In this document: piece by piece, positions 10,242-18,658 of the stretch | Layout: every line of letters starts with the position of its first letter | Position numbering within the stretch: the first letter of the stretch is position 1 | Source: Pseudomonas putida | GTDB lineage: Bacteria > Pseudomonadota > Gammaproteobacteria > Pseudomonadales > Pseudomonadaceae | DNA length: 64,000 nt | Reading direction: 5' to 3' | Assembly (NCBI RefSeq): GCF_016406145.1 | Contig: NZ_CP066306.1 | Location: 3,100,001-3,164,000, forward strand | Program-made: the position numbers and the translations under genes | The notes under the pieces: generated by a model | Databases searched by the model: none | Told to the model about the DNA's origin: nothing | What the model saw: the letters and a program-made list of their open reading frames with translations, nothing else

Positions 10242-10994
10242 ATGAACAAGACCATGGCTATGGTGGGTGCATGTGCCCTGCTGCTGGCGGCTAACGCCAG
10301 CGCCGAAACCCTGCGCTTCGCCACCGAAGGGGCCTACCCGCCCTTCAACTATGTGGATGCCGACAACCAGTTGCACGGTTTCGACATCGACATCACCCAC
10401 GCCCTGTGCGAGCAGATGAAAGTCGAGTGCACCCTGGTGGCTCAGGACTGGGAAGGCATCATCCCGGCCTTGATGGCACGCAAGTACGATGCGGTGGTGG
10501 CTTCGATGATCGATACCGAGGAGCGCCGCAAGAAAATCGCCTTCACCGACCATTACTACCGCACCCCGCTGACCGTCGCCGTGGCCAAGGACAGCAAGAT
10601 CAGTGATGCGCAGAACACCTTCGAAGGCTACACGGTGGGTGCCCAGTCTTCCTCGACCCAGGCGATCTATGCCGAAGACGTGTATGCCAAGGCGGGCGCT
10701 GACGTGAAGCTCTACCCGACCATGGACGAGGCCAATGCCGACCTCGCGGCCGGCCGCCTGGACGGAGTGATCGCCGACAAGTTCCCGTTGCACGAGTGGA
10801 TGAACAAGAACGGCCAGGACTGCTGCAAGGTGCTGGGTGACGTGGCCGGCACCAAGGCCAATGCCGCCATCGCCGTGCGCAAGGACGATGACGCACTGCG
10901 CCAGCGGCTGAATACCGCGCTGGCGCAAATCGTCGCCAACGGTACCTACCAGAAAATCGCCAGCAAGTACTTCGACTTCGATATCTACAACTGA
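10242..10994 (+). CDS. Amino-acid ABC transporter periplasmic binding protein
   Basis: Captures a polar/basic amino acid in the periplasm for import. 250 residues of the SBP_bac_3 family with a clear Sec signal peptide (about 1-21, cleaved after ANASA) and mature start ETLRFATEGAYPPFNY, the hallmark of lysine/arginine/ornithine-type binding proteins. The DFDIDITHALCEQ-like first lobe, EGIIPALMARKYDAVVASM hinge segment and TPLTVAVAKDS strand follow. It has AGGTG upstream of the ATG and lies 21 bases after rpiR. Lysine (D or L) is the likely ligand from context. Its mRNA is followed by a REP pair before the permease genes. Confidence 0.92.
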   Translation: MNKTMAMVGACALLLAANASAETLRFATEGAYPPFNYVDADNQLHGFDIDITHALCEQMKVECTLVAQDWEGIIPALMARKYDAVVASMIDTEERRKKIAFTDHYYRTPLTVAVAKDSKISDAQNTFEGYTVGAQSSSTQAIYAEDVYAKAGADVKLYPTMDEANADLAAGRLDGVIADKFPLHEWMNKNGQDCCKVLGDVAGTKANAAIAVRKDDDALRQRLNTALAQIVANGTYQKIASKYFDFDIYN

Positions 10995-11020
10995 TTCCGC
11001 CTGCAACGACGCGCTCCCCC

Positions 11021-11135
11021 GTAGGAGCGGCCTTGTGTGGCGAAAGGGCCGCAAAGCGGCCCCAGGCTTGTGCAGCGCCACCAGAACCTGTGGGGCTGCT
11101 GCGCAGCCCTTTCGCGACGCAAGGCCGCTCCTACA
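11021..11135. repeat. Pair of inverted REP elements inside the ABC operon
   Basis: The first arm begins GTAGGAGCGGCCTTGTGTGGCG and the second ends CGACGCAAGGCCGCTCCTAC, giving head-to-head REP copies that can fold into a long hairpin. Inside lie GGGCCGCAAAGCGGCCC and GGGCTGCTGCGCAGCCC stems. This is the 35-bp REP class that is abundant in P. putida. It separates the binding-protein gene from the first permease gene. Confidence 0.85.
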
Positions 11136-11173
11136 GAGCTCGCCCGTGGAGCAGTCAATTCTAGGGATATGTC

Positions 11174-11893
11174 ATGCTCGATCAATTGTCCTTGCTGTCC
11201 TTCGCCAGTGGTGGCTGGGGCCAGGCGCTGCTGGCCGGCGCGCTGGTGACCGTGTCACTGGCCCTCGCCTGCCTGCCCATCGGTTTGCCACTGGGCCTTG
11301 TCGTGGCGCTCGCGGCGCGCTCGCGCAAGCGCCTGCCGCGCGCATGGTCAACCACGTTTTCCACTGTGTTCCGCGGCCTGCCCGAGCTGCTGACCCTACT
11401 GATCATCTATTACGGTTGCCAGATCGCCGCACAGCAACTGCTGGCCGCCATGGGCTATCAAGGTGAGTTCCTGATCAATACGTTCCTCGCGGCGATGATC
11501 GCTTTCAGTCTGGTGTTCGCCGCCTTTTCCAGCGAGATCTGGCTGGCTGCTTTCAAAACCCTGCCCAAGGGCCAGCTTGAGGCCTGTGCGGCATTGGGCC
11601 TGGGCAAGCGCACCGCCTTCTTCAAGGTGGTACTGCCACAACTGACGCGCATCGCCCTGCCGGGGCTCTCCAACAACTGGCTGTCGTTGCTCAAGGATAC
11701 CTCGCTGGTATCGACCATCTCGCTGGTCGACCTGATGCGCCAGACCAACCTTGCGGTCAGCGTGACCAAAGAGCCGATGTTCTTCTACGGGGTGGCCTGC
11801 CTGGGTTACCTGCTGTTCTCGGCGCTGTCGGGGCGAGTGTTCGCCTACATAGAACGGCGCAGCAACCGCCACCTGCAAGGAGCGCGCGTATGA
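11174..11893 (+). CDS. Amino-acid ABC transporter permease (HisQ type)
   Basis: Inner-membrane half of a polar amino-acid importer. 239 residues, about five hydrophobic segments and the EAA loop GQLEACAALGLGKRTAFFKVVLPQ that contacts the ATPase. The ATG is 12 bases after a GGGATAT context with weak SD; it follows the REP pair. Its last codon overlaps the start of the second permease by four bases (ATGA), so both are made together, as expected for HisQ/HisM-like heterodimers. Confidence 0.92.
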   Translation: MLDQLSLLSFASGGWGQALLAGALVTVSLALACLPIGLPLGLVVALAARSRKRLPRAWSTTFSTVFRGLPELLTLLIIYYGCQIAAQQLLAAMGYQGEFLINTFLAAMIAFSLVFAAFSSEIWLAAFKTLPKGQLEACAALGLGKRTAFFKVVLPQLTRIALPGLSNNWLSLLKDTSLVSTISLVDLMRQTNLAVSVTKEPMFFYGVACLGYLLFSALSGRVFAYIERRSNRHLQGARV

Positions 11894-12600
11894 GTGCCGA
11901 ACAATGGCTGAGCCTGGTGCTGGACCCCGACCTGCTGGAGCGCTACGGGCCACGGTTCATCGACGGGCTGCTGGTAACTGCCAAACTGGTGGCGATTTCA
12001 TTCACCCTCGGCGCCGTGCTCGGCCTGCTGCTGGCGCTGGCCCGGATGTCGCGCAACCTGCCGCTGCAGCGCCTGGCGGCCGGCTACATCTATTTCTTCC
12101 GTGGCTCCCCCCTGCTGGCACAGCTGTTTCTGCTGTACTACGGGCTTGGATCGCTGAAGGAGTTCTGGCAGGACGTCGGCCTCTGGTGGTTCTTCCGCGA
12201 AGCCTGGTTATGCACCCTGCTGGCCTTCACCCTGAACACTGCCGCCTACCAGGCCGAAATCTTGCGCGGCAGCCTGATGGCAGTGGCGCCAGGGCAGTAC
12301 GAAGCGGCCAGGGCTCTGAACCTCAAACGTTCCACCACCTTCTTCAAGGTCATCTTGCCGCAATCGTTGCTGGTGGCCATCGGCCCGCTGGGCAACGAAC
12401 TGATCCTGATGATCAAGGCCAGCGCCATCGCCTCGCTGGTGACCATCTACGACCTGATGGGGGTGACCAAATTGGCGTTCTCGCGCAGCTTCGACTTCCA
12501 GATCTACCTGTGGGCCGCCGTCCTTTATCTGGTGATCGTCGAGCTGGTGCGGCGCCTGCTGAAACACCTGGAGGCCCGCCTGGGCCGCCACCTGAACTGA
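11890..12600 (+). CDS. Amino-acid ABC transporter permease (HisM type)
   Basis: Second permease subunit of the same importer. 236 residues with the segment YFFRGSPLLAQLFLLYYGL and the EAA loop GQYEAARALNLKRSTTFFKVILPQ. It overlaps the preceding permease by four bases and ends 15 bases before amaD. Together with the binding protein and the ATPase encoded after amaD it makes a complete importer. Confidence 0.93.
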   Translation: MSAEQWLSLVLDPDLLERYGPRFIDGLLVTAKLVAISFTLGAVLGLLLALARMSRNLPLQRLAAGYIYFFRGSPLLAQLFLLYYGLGSLKEFWQDVGLWWFFREAWLCTLLAFTLNTAAYQAEILRGSLMAVAPGQYEAARALNLKRSTTFFKVILPQSLLVAIGPLGNELILMIKASAIASLVTIYDLMGVTKLAFSRSFDFQIYLWAAVLYLVIVELVRRLLKHLEARLGRHLN

Positions 12601-12615
12601 CCGAAGGATACAATC

Positions 12616-13860
12616 ATGCATTGCCAGACCCTTGTCCTGGGCGCCGGTATCGTCGGCGTCAGCACCGCGCTGCATCTGCAGGCACGCGGGCGCCAGGTAA
12701 TCCTGATCGACCGCGATGAACCCGGATGCGGTACCAGCCATGGCAACGCCGGGCTGATCGAACGCTCCAGCGTCATCCCCTATGCGTTCCCCCGCCAATT
12801 CGGCAAGCTGCTGCGCTATGGCCTTAACCGCCAGCCTGACGTGCGCTACAGCCTGCTGCACCTGCCCAAGGCCGCGCCCTGGTTGCTGCGCTACTGGCGT
12901 CAGTCGGCACCGGGGCGGCTGGCCGGGGCCGCGGCCGACATGCTGCCGCTGGTACAACGCTGCGTAGAGGAGCATGACGCCCTGATCGCCGCCGCCGGCC
13001 TCGAAGGGCTGGTTCAGGCCAAGGGCTGGATCGAGGTGTACCGCGACCCGGCGCTGTTCGAGCAGGCCAAGGCCGAGGTCAAGGGCCTTGCGCGCTATGG
13101 CCTGCACTACGAACTGCTAGAACGCGAGCAGCTGCAGGCACGCGAGCACCAGCTCGACAGCGCCGTAGTCGGCGGCATCCATTGGCTCGACCCCAAGACC
13201 GTGAACAACCCCGGCGCCCTCACCCGTGGTTATGCTGCGCTGTTCGTCCAGCGCGGCGGGCAGTTCCTGCACGGTGATGCGCGCAGCCTGCGCCAGGTCG
13301 GCAGCCAATGGCGGGTCGAAAGCCAGCGCGGGCCGATCACCGCCGACGAAGTGGTGGCGTGTCTTGGGCCGCAGTCGGCCGACCTTTATGAGCGCCTTGG
13401 CTACACGATTCCGCTGGGTATCAAGCGCGGCTACCACATGCACTACGCCACCCGTGACGGCGCTCAATTGCAGCACTCGATCTGCGACACCCAGGGTGGC
13501 TACGTGCTGGCGCCGATGGCCGCCGGCATACGCCTTACCACCGGCATCGAGTTCGCCGCCAGCAGCGCCCCGGGCAACGAAATTCAACTCAAGCGCTGCG
13601 AAGCGCTGGCGCGCACATTGTTCCCGGCACTGGGTGAGCGCCTGGACGACACCCCCTGGCTGGGCCGTCGCCCCTGCCTGCCGGACATGCGCCCTGTGAT
13701 CGGCCCGGCGCCGCGGCACAAGGGCCTGTGGTTCAACTTCGGCCACGCCCACCACGGCCTGACGCTGGGGCCGGTCAGCGGCCGTCTGGTGGCTGAACTG
13801 CTCACCGGCGAGCGTCCTTTCACAGACCCTGCGCCTTACAGCGCGGCACGTTTCAACTGA
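12616..13860 (+). CDS. amaD: D-amino-acid oxidase/dehydrogenase AmaD (FAD-dependent, DAO family)
   Basis: Flavoenzyme that oxidises D-lysine (and perhaps other D-amino acids) to the 2-keto acid. 414 residues. The FAD-binding motif GAGIVG is at residues 9-14, followed by the acidic IDRDEPG strand end and the GTSHGNAGLIE segment seen in DadA-like proteins; the C-terminal WLGRRPCLPDMRPVIGPAPRHKGLWFNFGHAHHGLTLGP segment completes the FAD domain. It sits between the permease and ATPase genes of an ABC importer, so uptake and oxidation are co-expressed. It is an alternative route to AmaC for the same first step. Redox partner (oxygen or quinone) cannot be read from sequence. Confidence 0.88.
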   Translation: MHCQTLVLGAGIVGVSTALHLQARGRQVILIDRDEPGCGTSHGNAGLIERSSVIPYAFPRQFGKLLRYGLNRQPDVRYSLLHLPKAAPWLLRYWRQSAPGRLAGAAADMLPLVQRCVEEHDALIAAAGLEGLVQAKGWIEVYRDPALFEQAKAEVKGLARYGLHYELLEREQLQAREHQLDSAVVGGIHWLDPKTVNNPGALTRGYAALFVQRGGQFLHGDARSLRQVGSQWRVESQRGPITADEVVACLGPQSADLYERLGYTIPLGIKRGYHMHYATRDGAQLQHSICDTQGGYVLAPMAAGIRLTTGIEFAASSAPGNEIQLKRCEALARTLFPALGERLDDTPWLGRRPCLPDMRPVIGPAPRHKGLWFNFGHAHHGLTLGPVSGRLVAELLTGERPFTDPAPYSAARFN

Positions 13861-13882
13861 CACCACGCGGGAGAACAACAAC

Positions 13883-14665
13883 ATGACCGCCCCTTTGAGC
13901 GTTGCCAGCCTTGCCCCTGAGAACGACCCACGCCCGGTGCTGATCCGCATCGAGGGCCTGAACAAGCACTATGGCGCTTTCCATGTGCTGCGCGATATCG
14001 ACCTGCAGGTGCACGAAGGTGAACGCATCGTGCTGTGCGGCCCCTCCGGCTCCGGCAAGTCCACCTTGATCCGTTGCATCAACCGCCTTGAAATTGCCGA
14101 ACAAGGCAGCGTCCGGGTAGCCGGAACCGATCTGGCCGGCAACACGCGCCAGGCCGCCCAGGTACGCAGCGACATCGGCATGGTGTTCCAGCACTTCAAC
14201 CTGTTCCCGCACATGAGCGTGCTCGACAACTGCCTGCTGGCTCCCACCAGCGTGCGCGGCCTGTCCCGCAAGGACGCCGAGGAGCGTGCGCGGATGTACC
14301 TGAGCAAGGTCGGCATCGAAAGCCAGGCGCTCAAATACCCCAGCCAGCTCTCCGGCGGCCAGCAGCAGCGGGTGGCGATCGCCCGCGCCTTGTGCATGAA
14401 GCCGCGGATCATGCTGTTCGACGAGCCGACCTCGGCGCTGGACCCAGAAATGGTCGCTGAAGTGCTGGATGTTTTGGTACAACTGGCGGGCACCGGTATG
14501 ACCATGCTCTGTGTTACCCATGAAATGGGCTTTGCCAGGCAGGTTGCCGAGCGTGTGCTGTTCCTTGAAGGCGGGCAGATCATCGAAGACAGCCCGCCGC
14601 AGGTGTTCTTCAACCAGCCGCGCACTGCACGTGCCAAAAGTTTTCTGGCGCAGATCCTTCATTGA
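13883..14665 (+). CDS. Amino-acid ABC transporter ATP-binding protein
   Basis: Energises the importer encoded just upstream. 260 residues. Walker A GPSGSGKST at 53-61, Q-loop in MVFQHFNLFPHMSVLDN, signature LSGGQQQRVAIARAL, Walker B IMLFDEPTSALDPE and the switch histidine in VTHEMGFARQVA are all present. An extra N-terminal stretch of about 20 residues precedes the domain. Preceded by GGGAGAAC. The gene is followed by a hairpin that probably ends the operon. Confidence 0.95.
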   Translation: MTAPLSVASLAPENDPRPVLIRIEGLNKHYGAFHVLRDIDLQVHEGERIVLCGPSGSGKSTLIRCINRLEIAEQGSVRVAGTDLAGNTRQAAQVRSDIGMVFQHFNLFPHMSVLDNCLLAPTSVRGLSRKDAEERARMYLSKVGIESQALKYPSQLSGGQQQRVAIARALCMKPRIMLFDEPTSALDPEMVAEVLDVLVQLAGTGMTMLCVTHEMGFARQVAERVLFLEGGQIIEDSPPQVFFNQPRTARAKSFLAQILH

Positions 14666-14671
14666 AGCCAC

Positions 14672-14705
14672 TGGCCCTATCGTCGGCCAGCCGGCGATAG
14701 GGCCA
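14672..14705 (+). terminator. Hairpin after the ABC operon
   Basis: TGGCCCTATCG pairs with CGATAGGGCCA, extended by a CGG/CCG inner stem. There is no T-run, so it may be a processing or Rho-assisted end. It lies just after the ATPase stop at 14665. Confidence 0.5.
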
Positions 14706-14893
14706 GCGAACACGACACAAGCCCCCTTTATTGCACAGCTGCAATGACCCAACTGCGTCGTTAAATATAATTGACCTTAACCCCTGTCAAACCCTTGCCG
14801 CCTGAGGCTCGCAAGGGTTTCAGCCCCCGAATTCAGGCGCTTCAACCCATTTCAGTTGTTTGACATATCGAACGGCTCTGGCAAGCTATCTAC

Positions 14894-14944
14894 AAGCCCC
14901 GACCGGCATCGTCGCCTCTGACGAGCCGGCAGTGCTCGGGGCTT
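14894..14944 (+). promoter_or_regulatory. Structured region upstream of the C26 hydrolase gene
   Basis: AAGCCCCGA (14894-14902) pairs with TCGGGGCTT (14936-14944), and between them CCGGC..CGTC pairs with GACG..GCCGG, giving a long nested hairpin about 75 bases before the hydrolase start. It could be a leader structure or the end of the preceding transcript. Otherwise 14666-15016 holds no gene that I can see; a possible -35 like TTGACA (TTTGACATATCG) lies just before the hairpin at about 14860. Confidence 0.45.
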
Positions 14945-15016
14945 CAGGTAGCACACCAGGCCCCGCGCCGTGCACCTGCACAACAACGGCAGGTCGAACC
15001 TGTCATAAGGTGACAT

Positions 15017-15826
15017 ATGTCCAACAGCAACATTGGCAACAAGCAACCTTCCCTGCGCAAACCTGTCGTACTGATGACCATGGGCAGCCAAGAGCGCAAA
15101 GGCCATGACTACCAGGTCATGACCCACAAATACATCACCCCGCTGGTCGATTTCGCCGATTGCGTCCCGGTGCTGGTGCCCACCTGCTGTGGCACCGAAG
15201 CCCTTGAGACCTATCTGGACATGGCCGACGGCGTATACCTGACCGGTGCCGGCAGCAACATTGAGCCGAGCCTGTATGGCCAGGAAAACCAGACTCCAGG
15301 CAAAGGCCAGGATGTCAACCGCGACCTGTTCGATATTCCGCTGGTCAAGGCAGCGCTCAAGCGTGGCCTGCCCATCTTCGGCATCTGCCGTGGCATGCAG
15401 GAAATCAACGTCGCCCTGGGCGGCGACATTTATCAGAAGGTTTACGCCGAACCAGGCTTCAACGACCACCGGGAAAACCCGGAAGATCCGGTCGACGTGC
15501 AATACGCTCAGGTGCATGGCGTGAAGATCAAGCCCGGCAGCTGGCTGCACGACGCACTTGGCACCGACGAGATCCGCGTCAACTCGCTGCATGGCCAAGG
15601 CCTGCGTAATCTGGGTACTGGCATCGAACCGATCGCCCACGCCGAAGACGGCCTGGTCGAAGCGATTCACGCCCCGAGCATTTCGCCGTTCCTGTTCGCC
15701 GTGCAGTGGCACCCGGAGTGGCAAGCGGCGAAGAACCCTGATTCGATCAAGATCTTCCAGGCCTTCGGCGATGCATGCCGCGCCCAGGTGCGCAAATCCC
15801 AGATCAAGCGCCAACAGGCCGCCTGA
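15017..15826 (+). CDS. Class I glutamine amidotransferase-like hydrolase (peptidase C26, PuuD family)
   Basis: Probable gamma-glutamyl amide hydrolase of the PuuD type. 269 residues. The catalytic triad is visible: Cys124 in FGICRGMQEINVALGG, and His232 and Glu234 in AVQWHPEW. The SNIEPSLYGQ segment is typical of the C26 group. In PuuD the reaction frees GABA from gamma-glutamyl-GABA. Here no gamma-glutamyl ligase is adjacent, so the substrate is open; a gamma-glutamylated product of lysine or polyamine metabolism is a guess from context. It has its own leader of about 350 bases and an AAGGTG SD. Confidence 0.87.
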   Translation: MSNSNIGNKQPSLRKPVVLMTMGSQERKGHDYQVMTHKYITPLVDFADCVPVLVPTCCGTEALETYLDMADGVYLTGAGSNIEPSLYGQENQTPGKGQDVNRDLFDIPLVKAALKRGLPIFGICRGMQEINVALGGDIYQKVYAEPGFNDHRENPEDPVDVQYAQVHGVKIKPGSWLHDALGTDEIRVNSLHGQGLRNLGTGIEPIAHAEDGLVEAIHAPSISPFLFAVQWHPEWQAAKNPDSIKIFQAFGDACRAQVRKSQIKRQQAA

Positions 15827-16205
15827 CCCTCAGCTTCGTTAGTTTTGATCGCGGGGCGGCGCAAGGCCGCCCCCGCTTCCACGGTCACCCTCTGCTGGTC
15901 CCAGAACATTTCCCGTGGATGCGGGCGGCGGGCTTGCGTCTGTCTCCGCGATCTTTTTTCCCTTCCCGAGAGATACGATGACTGTTTAGATGGTTGTCGT
16001 TGGGTTTTCTGCGCCCGGGATCCCGAGCGCCGCCGCGCTGCGCATCGCGAGCTGCGCACGATTCCGCCTCATCACAAATCCCCCGCTAGGCCAAGTGCCG
16101 CAAAAATTTTCCGAAGGGGGACTAGTCATCGCACTAGTTGTACGATAACTTACCTCCAACGCAAAACAACACCCTTCACCCAAGCGCCACAGGATGCCAA
16201 TAACA
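15827..16205. promoter_or_regulatory. Intergenic region before the glucarate operon
   Basis: Starts with a GC hairpin (GCGGGGCGGC/GCCGCCCCCGC, 15851-15876) that may end the hydrolase transcript. Its right part carries two ACTAGT words (16121 and 16133) and the putative operator at 16136-16154 described separately, so the kdgD promoter should lie there. I see no gene in it. Confidence 0.55.
16136..16154. promoter_or_regulatory. Putative GntR operator before kdgD
   Basis: AGTTGTACGATAACTTACC matches AGTTGTACGATCACATACA found before the gntR gene (22877-22895) at 16 of 19 positions, with an uninterrupted 11-base core. Its position about 50 bases before the kdgD start and the location of the second copy suggest the site of the FadR/GntR regulator of this cluster. 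Not proven. Confidence 0.6.
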
Positions 16206-17117
16206 ATGAATCCACAAGAACTGAAATCCATCCTCTCCCACGGGCTGCTGTCTTTCCCGGTCACCGACTTCAATGCCCAGGGCGACTTCAACCAGGCTGG
16301 CTACATCAAGCGCCTGGAATGGCTTGCCCCGTATGGCGCCAGCGCCCTGTTCGCCGCCGGTGGCACCGGTGAGTTCTTCTCCCTGGCCGCCAGCGAGTAC
16401 AGCCAGGTGATCAAGACTGCCGTCGACACCTGCGCCAAGTCGGTACCGATCCTCGCCGGCGTCGGTGGCTCCACCCGCCAGGCCATCGAATACGCTCAGG
16501 AAGCCGAGCGCTTGGGTGCCAAGGGCCTGCTGTTGCTGCCGCACTACCTGACCGAAGCCAGCCAGGACGGTGTAGCCGCCCACGTCGAAGCGGTGTGTAA
16601 ATCGGTCAACATCGGGGTGGTGGTGTACAACCGCAATGTCTGCCGCCTGAACGCCGACCTGCTGGAAAAGCTTGCCGAACGCTGCCCTAACCTGATCGGC
16701 TACAAGGACGGCCTGGGCGACATCGAGCTGATGGTGTCGATCCGTCGCCGCCTGGGTGACCGTTTCAGCTACCTGGGTGGGCTGCCGACCGCCGAGGTTT
16801 ATGCTGCCGCTTACAAGGCCTTGGGTGTGCCTGTTTACTCCTCGGCGGTGTTCAACTTCATCCCGAAGACCGCGATGGACTTCTACCACGCCATCGCCCG
16901 CGACGATCACGCCACCGTTGGCAAGCTGATTGACGATTTCTTCCTGCCGTACCTGGACATCCGCAACCGCAAGGCCGGCTACGCCGTGAGCATCGTAAAG
17001 GCAGGCGCGAAGATCGCCGGTTACGACGCAGGTCCGGTGCGCACCCCGCTGACCGACCTGACCGCTGAAGAATACGAAATGCTCGCAGCTCTGATGGACA
17101 AGATGGGTCCGCAATAA
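16206..17117 (+). CDS. kdgD: 5-dehydro-4-deoxyglucarate dehydratase
   Basis: Converts 5-keto-4-deoxy-D-glucarate to 2,5-dioxopentanoate (alpha-ketoglutarate semialdehyde) with loss of water and CO2. 303 residues of the DapA/NAL TIM-barrel family. The Schiff-base lysine is Lys167 in [10 protein letters not shown], the barrel tyrosine is Tyr141 in VVVYNRN, and GGTGEFFSL is the carboxylate-binding loop. The ATG at 16206 (MNPQELKS) is chosen over 16194 because AGGA lies about 11 bases before it and abuts the earlier ATG. First gene of the glucarate/galactarate operon. Confidence 0.95.
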   Translation: MNPQELKSILSHGLLSFPVTDFNAQGDFNQAGYIKRLEWLAPYGASALFAAGGTGEFFSLAASEYSQVIKTAVDTCAKSVPILAGVGGSTRQAIEYAQEAERLGAKGLLLLPHYLTEASQDGVAAHVEAVCKSVNIGVVVYNRNVCRLNADLLEKLAERCPNLIGYKDGLGDIELMVSIRRRLGDRFSYLGGLPTAEVYAAAYKALGVPVYSSAVFNFIPKTAMDFYHAIARDDHATVGKLIDDFFLPYLDIRNRKAGYAVSIVKAGAKIAGYDAGPVRTPLTDLTAEEYEMLAALMDKMGPQ

Positions 17118-17146
17118 GCGCACCCCGCGGCCTGCCAATGCCGCAC

Positions 17147-17170
17147 CCGGAGTGGGCTACCCCACTCCGG
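17147..17170 (+). terminator. Intercistronic hairpin between kdgD and garP
   Basis: A perfect 10-bp stem (CCGGAGTGGG / CCCACTCCGG) with a CTAC loop and no T-run. It probably adjusts relative expression or mRNA stability rather than ending transcription. Confidence 0.5.
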
Positions 17171-17219
17171 CTACAACTCGTGAGCCCGCACAAAAATAAC
17201 TAGTGGGAGTATTACCAGC

Positions 17220-18581
17220 ATGCAAGCGACTAAAAAGACGCATGTGCGCTACCTGATCCTGTTCATGCTGTTCCTGGTGACCACGATCAACTATGCCGAC
17301 CGCGCCACCATCGCCATTGCAGGCTCCAGCCTGCAGAAGGACCTCGGCATTGACGCCGTAACCCTCGGTTATATCTTCTCCGCCTTTGGATGGGCTTACG
17401 TTGCCGGCCAGATTCCTGGTGGCTGGCTGCTGGACCGCTTCGGCTCCAAGAATGTCTACGCCTTCAGTATTTTCACCTGGTCTCTGTTCACCCTGCTGCA
17501 GGGTTTTGTCGGCGGCCTGCCAGTGGCTTGGGCGGTCGTCACCTTGTTCACCCTGCGTTTTCTGGTTGGTTTTGCCGAAGCACCATCGTTCCCGGGTAAC
17601 GCGCGCATCGTTGCGGCCTGGTTCCCCACGGCAGAACGCGGCACAGCATCGGCGATCTTCAACTCCGCGCAGTATTTCGCCACCGCACTGTTCGCCCCGA
17701 TCATGGGCTGGATCGTGTTCAGCTTCGGCTGGGAGCACGTATTCGTGGTGATGGGTGCACTGGGTATCGTGTTCTCCATGGTGTGGCTGAAGACCATCTA
17801 CAACCCGCGCCAACACCCGCGCATCAGCCCGCAAGAACTCGAGCACATCGAGCAGAACGGCGGCCTGGTGGACATGGACCAGAAGCGCGGCAACGACGGC
17901 CCGAAATGGGGGTACATCAAGCAACTGCTGACCAGCCGCATGCTGCTGGGCGTATACCTGGGCCAGTACTGCATCAACGCCATCACCTACTTCTTCCTGA
18001 CCTGGTTCCCGGTGTACCTGGTGCAGGAGCGCGGCATGACCATCCTCAAGGCGGGCATCATCGCCTCGCTGCCGGCGATCTGCGGCTTCATCGGTGGTGT
18101 GCTTGGTGGCGTGCTGTCTGACTGGCTGCTGCGCCGTGGCAACTCGCTGACCTTCTCGCGCAAGCTGCCGATCGTCTGTGGCCTGCTGCTGTCGACCACC
18201 ATGGTCTTCTGCAACTATGTCGAGGCGGAATGGATGGTGGTCGGCTTCATGACCCTGGCCTTCTTCGGCAAGGGCATCGGCGCACTGGGCTGGGCCGTGG
18301 TCGCCGATACCTCGCCCAAGCAGATCGCAGGGCTGTCCGGCGGCCTGTTCAACACCTTCGGCAACATTGCTTCGATCACCACCCCGATCGTCATTGGTTA
18401 CATCATCAGCGCGACCGGTTCGTTCAAGTGGGCGCTGGTGTACGTGGGCGCCAACGCCCTGGTAGCGGTGTTCAGCTACCTGGTCATCGTCGGGCCGATC
18501 AAGCGTATCGAGTTGCGTGAGGATGCAAAGCCAGACGCTGAGCCTGCCGCCCCGGGCGAACTGGCCAGCGCACGTCACTGA
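17220..18581 (+). CDS. garP: D-glucarate/galactarate MFS permease
   Basis: Proton-coupled sugar-acid importer of the anion:cation symporter (ACS) branch of the MFS. 453 residues, about twelve membrane segments. The family signature INYADRATIAIAGSSLQKDLG opens TM1, GWAYVAGQIPGGWLLDRFGSK covers the loop 2-3 motif, and RFLVGFAEAPSFPGNARIVAAWFPTAERGTASAIFN is the classic ACS segment. SD GTGGGAG lies 12 bases before the ATG. Lies between kdgD and garD, so it feeds this pathway. Confidence 0.94.
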   Translation: MQATKKTHVRYLILFMLFLVTTINYADRATIAIAGSSLQKDLGIDAVTLGYIFSAFGWAYVAGQIPGGWLLDRFGSKNVYAFSIFTWSLFTLLQGFVGGLPVAWAVVTLFTLRFLVGFAEAPSFPGNARIVAAWFPTAERGTASAIFNSAQYFATALFAPIMGWIVFSFGWEHVFVVMGALGIVFSMVWLKTIYNPRQHPRISPQELEHIEQNGGLVDMDQKRGNDGPKWGYIKQLLTSRMLLGVYLGQYCINAITYFFLTWFPVYLVQERGMTILKAGIIASLPAICGFIGGVLGGVLSDWLLRRGNSLTFSRKLPIVCGLLLSTTMVFCNYVEAEWMVVGFMTLAFFGKGIGALGWAVVADTSPKQIAGLSGGLFNTFGNIASITTPIVIGYIISATGSFKWALVYVGANALVAVFSYLVIVGPIKRIELREDAKPDAEPAAPGELASARH

Positions 18582-18588
18582 GTGAGCA

Positions 18589-18618
18589 CGCCCGCGACCG
18601 GTAATCCCGGTGCGGGCG
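18589..18618 (+). terminator. Intercistronic hairpin between garP and garD
   Basis: CGCCCGC pairs with GCGGGCG, with an inner ACCGG/CCGGT stem. No T-run. Like the hairpin after kdgD it sits inside the operon. Confidence 0.45.
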
Positions 18619-18658
18619 GATGTACAAAGCCTGAGAACATCACAAACAGGGCCCGAAC

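Noticed and set aside
16121..17204. Three ACTAGT words near kdgD and garP as a regulatory site
   Set aside because: Two lie close to the better-supported TTGTACGA motif and one before garP, but spacing and context differ, so chance is the simpler reading.
17157..18578. 473-residue minus-strand frame over garP
   Set aside because: Antisense to a strongly supported MFS gene; no domain resemblance.
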